Shown here piece after piece: positions 59,981 through 64,000 of a stretch of DNA of 64,000 nucleotides. The notes beneath the pieces are model-generated. The model made no database searches, was not told where the DNA came from, and saw nothing but the letters and a program-made list of their open reading frames with translations. Both the position numbers and the translations under genes were made by a program. Every line of letters begins with the position of its first letter. Position 1 is the first letter of the stretch. The stretch lies in the NCBI RefSeq assembly GCF_009674625.1, contig NZ_WKJQ01000001.1, positions 1,116,001 to 1,180,000 of the forward strand. The letters are read 5' to 3'. The DNA comes from Haloferax marinum (GTDB lineage Archaea > Halobacteriota > Halobacteria > Halobacteriales > Haloferacaceae).

Positions 59981-61285
59981 ATGCGAAACCGAACGTACAC
60001 GGCCGACGCCGAACCCGGCGACACGGTCACCGTCGCCGGCTGGGTTCACGAGATTCGTGACCTCGGCGGTATCGCGTTCCTGATTCTCCGCGATACGACG
60101 GGCAAGATTCAGGTCAAGTTCGAGAAAGACGACATGGACGAGGAACTCGTCGAGACGGGTCTCGGCGTCCACCGCGAGAGCGTCATCACCGTCACCGGTG
60201 AGGTCGCAGAAGAACCCCGCGCACCGACGGGCGTCGAAATCACGCCCGAGAGCCTCGACGTCGTTGCAGAGGCAGAAGCGCAGCTCCCGCTCGACCCCTC
60301 CGGGAAGGTCGACGCCGAACTCTCGACGCGCCTCGACAACCGCACGCTCGACCTCCGCAAGGACGAAGTGAAGGCAATCTTCGAGATTCGCGCCGAAGTC
60401 CAGCGCGCCGTCCGCGAGAAGTTCCGTGACCTCCACGCGACCGAGATCAACACGCCGAAAATCGTCGCCACGGGGACCGAAGGCGGTACCGAGCTCTTCC
60501 CCATCACGTACTTCGGCAAAGAGGCGTTCATGAACCAGTCGCCACAGCTGTTCAAGCAGCTGATGGTCGGCTCCGGTCTCGAACGCGTCTTCGAAGTCGG
60601 CCCGATCTTCCGCGCCGAAGAGCACAACACGCCGCGCCACCTCAACGAAGCGACCTCCATCGACTTCGAGTCGGCGTTCATCGACCACACGGAAGCGATG
60701 GACGTCTGTGAGGCCGTCGTCAAGGCCGCCTACGAGGCAGTCGAGGAGAACTGTCAGGACCAGCTCGAAGCACTCGACCTGCAGGACGAGTTCGAAGCGC
60801 CGTCTGGCGAGTTCCCCCGCCTCACCTACGAAGAGGCCATCCAGCGCATCAACGCGACGGGCGAACTCGACGAGCAACTCGTCTGGGGCGACGACCTGCC
60901 GACCGAAGGCGAGAAAGCACTCGGCGAAGACGTCGGAACGCACTACTTCATCACCGACTGGCCGAGCGAAATCAAGCCGTTCTACATCAAGGACCACGAC
61001 GACGACGAGACGCTCTCGACGGGCTTCGACATGATGCACCCGAACATGGAACTCGTCTCCGGTGGCCAGCGTGAACACCGCTACGACCAGCTCGTCGCAG
61101 GCTTCGAACAGCAGGGTCTCGACCCCGACGCGTTCGAGTACTACACGAAGATGTTCAAGTACGGGATGCCCCCGCACGCAGGCTTCGGTCTCGGCGGCGA
61201 GCGTCTCATCATGACGATGCTCGGACTGGAGAACATCCGTGAGGCAGTTCTGTTCCCGCGAGACAGACAACGCCTGAGTCCGTAG
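59981..61285 (+). CDS. aspS: Aspartate-tRNA ligase, probably non-discriminating
   Basis: 434 residues from ATG 59981 ([27 protein letters not shown]). The OB-fold tRNA-binding domain is followed by class II motifs (FREL-type [39 protein letters not shown]). In the anticodon-binding part, His in GWVHEIRD and Pro in EEPRAPTG match the residues reported for non-discriminating archaeal AspRS (W and K in discriminating ones). It then charges both tRNAAsp and tRNAAsn, and gatB supplies the amidation step. The 3' end is duplicated 90 bases downstream. Confidence 0.95.
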   Translation: MRNRTYTADAEPGDTVTVAGWVHEIRDLGGIAFLILRDTTGKIQVKFEKDDMDEELVETGLGVHRESVITVTGEVAEEPRAPTGVEITPESLDVVAEAEAQLPLDPSGKVDAELSTRLDNRTLDLRKDEVKAIFEIRAEVQRAVREKFRDLHATEINTPKIVATGTEGGTELFPITYFGKEAFMNQSPQLFKQLMVGSGLERVFEVGPIFRAEEHNTPRHLNEATSIDFESAFIDHTEAMDVCEAVVKAAYEAVEENCQDQLEALDLQDEFEAPSGEFPRLTYEEAIQRINATGELDEQLVWGDDLPTEGEKALGEDVGTHYFITDWPSEIKPFYIKDHDDDETLSTGFDMMHPNMELVSGGQREHRYDQLVAGFEQQGLDPDAFEYYTKMFKYGMPPHAGFGLGGERLIMTMLGLENIREAVLFPRDRQRLSP

Positions 61286-61375
61286 ACGAAGGCGTTTCTG
61301 CGAGCGGGAGCTCGTCGGGCGAACGAAGTGAGTCCGACGGTGTTCCCGCGAGCCCGGCAGCGTCTGTCGCCCTAA
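61251..61375. repeat. Duplicated 3' end of aspS
   Basis: 35-bp segments at 61251-61285 and 61341-61375 (period 90) both end with a stop and encode [10 protein letters not shown] and FPRARQRLSP. They share 26 of 35 bases, mostly differing at synonymous positions. The intervening stretch includes a short palindrome-like GTCGGGCGAAC...GAGTCCGAC. Confidence 0.8.
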
Positions 61376-61396
61376 CCGGCACAAAACCCGACTCGG

Positions 61397-61921
61397 CTAT
61401 TCTTTCGCAGTCTCGTCGATGAGCCGATAGGCCGTCTCTCGAAGTTCGCCAGTCATGTGCAATCCGCGAGAGTCGATTCGGCGGATGAGGTCTTTGGCCT
61501 CACTCGGGTCCAGTCCTTCGTGGACGGCGCGGACGACGACGCCCACAGTTCCGGTAACGGTCGCTCCGAGTCCTTCGGCGACAGTTCGGACGCGTCGGTC
61601 GTCAGAGACGATGGCAATCTCTGTATCGATATCACGCTTCCACAGCACCGTCTCGATGAGCACTACGTCGCCACTCGGCGATTCCTCACCCAGTATCTGC
61701 TGCGCCTTTTCCCGATATTTCGAAAAACTATCACGGTCACCAGAGCGGCGAGCGTCCTCGCGTTCTAACAGCGAATCGACGTTCGCCCGTGCTGGTTCCG
61801 TAGTGACCTCTTCGAGCACCGCCGTAGGTACGACGACGTTCCCGTCGAAGTTCAGCAACAGTTCCAACTCCCCAACCGTCCCCAGCGCTATCAACGTCGA
61901 CGCGTCCACGTAGATATCCAT
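61397..61921 (-). CDS. PIN-domain protein (VapC-like toxin candidate)
   Basis: 174 residues: MDIYVDASTLIALGTVGELELLL with early Asp6, a central acidic residue (PTAVLEEVTTEP) and IVSDDRRVRTVAEGLGATVTG (late Asp pair) fit the DUF3368/PIN RNase fold. Its start is one base from the stop of the upstream RHH/UPF0175 gene, the normal antitoxin-toxin order. Activity is inferred from family. Confidence 0.86.
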   Translation of the reverse strand: MDIYVDASTLIALGTVGELELLLNFDGNVVVPTAVLEEVTTEPARANVDSLLEREDARRSGDRDSFSKYREKAQQILGEESPSGDVVLIETVLWKRDIDTEIAIVSDDRRVRTVAEGLGATVTGTVGVVVRAVHEGLDPSEAKDLIRRIDSRGLHMTGELRETAYRLIDETAKE

Positions 61922-62224
61922 CTACAAATCGAGCGCCGCGTCCGCCTCACGTTCCACTTCCTCGGGCGACAACTGTGAGGTCAGGTTTCGGTCGCGGGCG
62001 ATTTCGAACCACTCTCCCAAACTCACACCCGCGAGACGTGCCGCTTGATTGAGTGAGACGTCGCCAGATTGGTATCGCTCGATGGCGACGCGAACGCGAA
62101 GTTCTCGAAGTCCCTCTCCGAGTGCTTTCCGAATCACAGTGCTTCGGTCCTCTCCCAGCAGTTCCGCAACGTCCTCCAGTTCGTCTCGTTCGTCGTCGGG
62201 GATTCGGGCACTGATAGACGGCAT
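61922..62224 (-). CDS. UPF0175/RHH antitoxin-like protein
   Basis: 100 residues from ATG 62224. The N-terminus (MPSISARIPDDERDELEDVAELLGEDRSTVIRKALGEGLRELR) is ribbon-helix-helix-like. The C-terminal VAIERYQSGDVSLNQAARLAGVSLGEWFEIARDRNL is the UPF0175 helix-turn-helix-like part. It directly precedes a PIN gene, so it is the likely antitoxin and autoregulator. The pair is divergent from the SHOCT gene; the 120-base gap between them holds the promoters. Confidence 0.85.
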   Translation of the reverse strand: MPSISARIPDDERDELEDVAELLGEDRSTVIRKALGEGLRELRVRVAIERYQSGDVSLNQAARLAGVSLGEWFEIARDRNLTSQLSPEEVEREADAALDL

Positions 62225-62344
62225 CTGTATACATTGTACTACAGCGTATTCATATTTGAACCTACGCACCGTCAGCGAAACAGTCGTTATCTCTCCGACA
62301 CGTGGAGACAGTATGAACGAACGTCGCCGTCGGGGTCGAGTACA

Positions 62345-62773
62345 GTGAGCGACGCAAATCGAGTCGTCGAGGACGTCGTCGACGACGATGACGACACACC
62401 ACTCGAACAGATCGTCGCAGGGTCGGTCATGGCACTCACCTTTCTCGTCGGGTTCGGCCTCCTCGCACTCGGCTACTGGTGGTTCTGGATCGTGTTTCCC
62501 ATCGGGTTCGCCGGCGTCCTCCCCGCCGCAATCGGACTCGTGAGACTCTACGAGTCACGCCGCAGTGCGGACGACGGAGAAACGCAGTCTGAGACGGCGG
62601 GCGCACTGGAGACGCTCCGCCAGCGGTATGCGTCGGGCGAACTCACAGAAGAAGAGTTCGAGGAGAAAGTCGAGCGACTGTTGGAGACGGAGACGATTAC
62701 AGACGCCCGCAACACGGTGGCCGCGCGTCGAGAACGAGAGGCCGAGGCAGACGTCGAATCAGAACGCTCCTGA
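62345..62773 (+). CDS. Two-helix membrane protein with SHOCT domain
   Basis: 142 residues from a GTG start. Two membrane helices (about 27-45 and 49-66) are followed by a SHOCT motif (ALETLRQRYASGELTEEEFEEKVERLLETE). SHOCT domains are short oligomerisation motifs at membrane-protein ends. The C-terminus is charged. Function unknown. Confidence 0.8.
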   Translation: MSDANRVVEDVVDDDDDTPLEQIVAGSVMALTFLVGFGLLALGYWWFWIVFPIGFAGVLPAAIGLVRLYESRRSADDGETQSETAGALETLRQRYASGELTEEEFEEKVERLLETETITDARNTVAARREREAEADVESERS

Positions 62774-62856
62774 ACGAGTGGGACAGTCGAAACGGGTAGT
62801 CGCCCGAGAGCGACGAAACGCAACACCGTTAACCGACCCCCATCGTAGAAAGACCG

Positions 62857-63690
62857 ATGAGCGACGACGCGACGGCATTCGTCCCCGGTCACATTACGGG
62901 CTTTTTCAGCGCCCATCCCGACGACGACCCGGCAGTCGCTGGGTCGCGCGGGGCAGGCGTGACGCTCTCTCACGGCGTCACCGTGACAGTCGAACCGGCA
63001 GCCGAGGCCGTCGTCTCCCTCGACGGCGAGACGGTGGAGATGGAACCCGTCGTGAACGTGCTTCAGGCGCTCGGCGTGACTGGTGCAGTCACCGCCGAAA
63101 GCGAGTTACCACTCGGTGCGGGCTTTGGCGTCTCCGGTGCGATGGCGCTCGGAACTGCGCTCGCCGCCAACGCAGTCTTCTCCTGTGGCCACTCCGAGAA
63201 CGAACTCGTCACCGTGGCCCACCAAGCGGAAGTCGAAGCAGGAACCGGCCTCGGCGACGTCGTGGCGCAGGCCCGCGGCGGCATGCCCATCCGTATCGAC
63301 CCTGGCGCGCCCAGTCACGGACGGATGGACGGTATTCCCGCCCGCCCACACATCGAGTACGTCACGTTCGGCGGCCTCTCGACGGCGGACATCCTCGGCG
63401 GCGACACGACCACGCTCACTGCCGCCGGCGAAACCGCGCTCGACGCACTCGTGGAGAAACCGACCGTAGAGCGGTTCCTCAGCGAATCGCGACAGTTCGC
63501 ACGCGACGCCACCTTGCTCACCGACCGCGTCGAAGCAGCAATCGAAGACGTGCGAGACGTCGGGGGCGACGCGGCGATGGCGATGCTCGGAGAGACTGTC
63601 TTCGCCGTCGGAACCGGGCTTTCGGACGCTGGCTACGACCCCAAGCAGTGCCGCGTTCACCCGGCCGGGGCGACGTTGCAGAGCGAGTGA
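62857..63690 (+). CDS. Pantoate kinase (archaeal GHMP kinase)
   Basis: 277 residues. GHMP kinase motif PLGAGFGVSGAMALGTALA is the nucleotide-binding loop; AFVPGHITGFFSAHPDDDPAVAGSRGAGVTL and TGLGDVVAQARGGMPIRIDPG fit archaeal pantoate kinase. It phosphorylates pantoate to 4-phosphopantoate. The ligase that uses this product begins 55 bases downstream. TATA-like CCGTTAACC is about 30 bases upstream. Confidence 0.93.
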   Translation: MSDDATAFVPGHITGFFSAHPDDDPAVAGSRGAGVTLSHGVTVTVEPAAEAVVSLDGETVEMEPVVNVLQALGVTGAVTAESELPLGAGFGVSGAMALGTALAANAVFSCGHSENELVTVAHQAEVEAGTGLGDVVAQARGGMPIRIDPGAPSHGRMDGIPARPHIEYVTFGGLSTADILGGDTTTLTAAGETALDALVEKPTVERFLSESRQFARDATLLTDRVEAAIEDVRDVGGDAAMAMLGETVFAVGTGLSDAGYDPKQCRVHPAGATLQSE

Positions 63691-63744
63691 CCCCCCGCCG
63701 CCGATGAGAAAACGTGTTAGTTCCGGAGTGACGACTCACCAGCA

Positions 63745-64000
63745 ATGAGCGACATCGAGATTCCGGAGAGTCACCCGCGATACCAATCACTGCTCACTCG
63801 GCACCGAATCGAGGAAGGTGTCGACAAGGGTATCACGAGCAGACAGGGCCTCATCGCACAAGGTCGCGGCGAGGCGTTCGACTACCTCCTCGGTGAACGG
63901 ACGATTCCGAGTGCCGACGACGCAGCACGTGTGGCCGCCGCGCATCTCCTCCTCGCAGACCACCCAGTCATCTCCGTCAACGGAAACGTCGCCGCCCTCT
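63745..64000 (+). CDS. 4-phosphopantoate-beta-alanine ligase, N-terminal part (3' end outside window)
   Basis: The visible 85 codons begin MSDIEIPESHPRYQSLLTRHRIEEGVDKG and continue GLIAQGRGEAFDYLLGERTI, with AAAHLLLADHPVISVNGN at the edge. This opening matches archaeal phosphopantothenate synthetase, which joins 4-phosphopantoate and beta-alanine. It follows pantoate kinase in the same direction, the standard archaeal CoA pair. Confidence 0.88.
   Translation, partial: MSDIEIPESHPRYQSLLTRHRIEEGVDKGITSRQGLIAQGRGEAFDYLLGERTIPSADDAARVAAAHLLLADHPVISVNGNVAAL

Noticed and set aside
61285-61397. Second gene after aspS
   Set aside because: Only the short duplicated C-terminal peptide is found, with no start or further coding sequence.

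Overview
The window is chromosomal DNA of an extremely halophilic archaeon, most like Haloferax. The coding regions are GC-rich and the predicted proteins are very acidic. Archaeal information-processing genes are present (TFB, Spt5, SecE, L44e, S27e, aIF2-alpha, Nop10), together with FtsZ1, haloarchaeal-type geranylgeranylglyceryl phosphate synthase, pantoate kinase, and many small CxxC zinc-finger proteins typical of haloarchaea. Genes are densely packed on both strands, often with ATGA-type overlaps, and many have a TATA-like box 25-35 bases before the start codon, implying leaderless or short-leader mRNAs.

Layout. 1-8.6 kb: the 3' part of DNA polymerase X, a Mut7-C nuclease-like protein, membrane and hypothetical proteins, the NreA repair protein, a TFB without zinc-ribbon cysteines, and RNase HI. 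8.6-16.7 kb: a PadR regulator, pyrophosphatase, a zinc-finger rhomboid, endonuclease V, an SDR enzyme, a Get3/ArsA-like ATPase, a CinA/PncC deamidase, a membrane hydrolase, a PHP protein and a zinc-finger protein. 16.7-20.3 kb: spt5-secE, ftsZ1 and dtdA. 20.3-28.2 kb: two cation exchangers, aroE, a Glu-rich repeat HhH protein, the pabB-pabA-pabC operon and a Rieske protein. 28.2-30.75 kb: a lower-GC accessory strip of small lipo- and membrane proteins with degenerate repeats, ending at the initiator tRNA-Met gene, whose 3' end is duplicated as an attachment-site-like repeat. 30.8-34.5 kb: GtrA, a glycosyltransferase and a large DUF2298 membrane protein. 35-37.4 kb: the translation operon L44e-S27e-aIF2alpha-Nop10-PAC2. 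37.4-44.6 kb: PhzF, a phosphoribosyltransferase, an AEC transporter, NhaC, an MTAP-like phosphorylase, CBS and DUF5518 proteins. 44.7-49.8 kb: a coiled-coil protein, smc and scpA. 49.9-59.8 kb: an M20 peptidase, gatB, a MATE exporter, topA and GGGP synthase. 59.9-64 kb: aspS, a PIN/RHH toxin-antitoxin-like pair, a SHOCT protein, pantoate kinase and the start of phosphopantoate-beta-alanine ligase.

Functional links. pabB/A/C and aroE belong to the shikimate/folate-type pathway. The residues in AspRS that set tRNA specificity look non-discriminating, which fits the presence of gatB (Asp-tRNAAsn amidation). smc-scpA and ftsZ1 form the chromosome and division set. Pantoate kinase and the following ligase are the archaeal CoA route.

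The most unusual observations are: a perfect palindrome just upstream of the ftsZ1 TATA box; the duplicated 3' end of the initiator tRNA; 3'-end duplications of three protein genes (AEC transporter, aspS, dtdA); the cysteine-free TFB; and the polymorphic-looking 54-bp coding repeat array. No clear, complete and previously undescribed multi-gene defence or mobile system was found.
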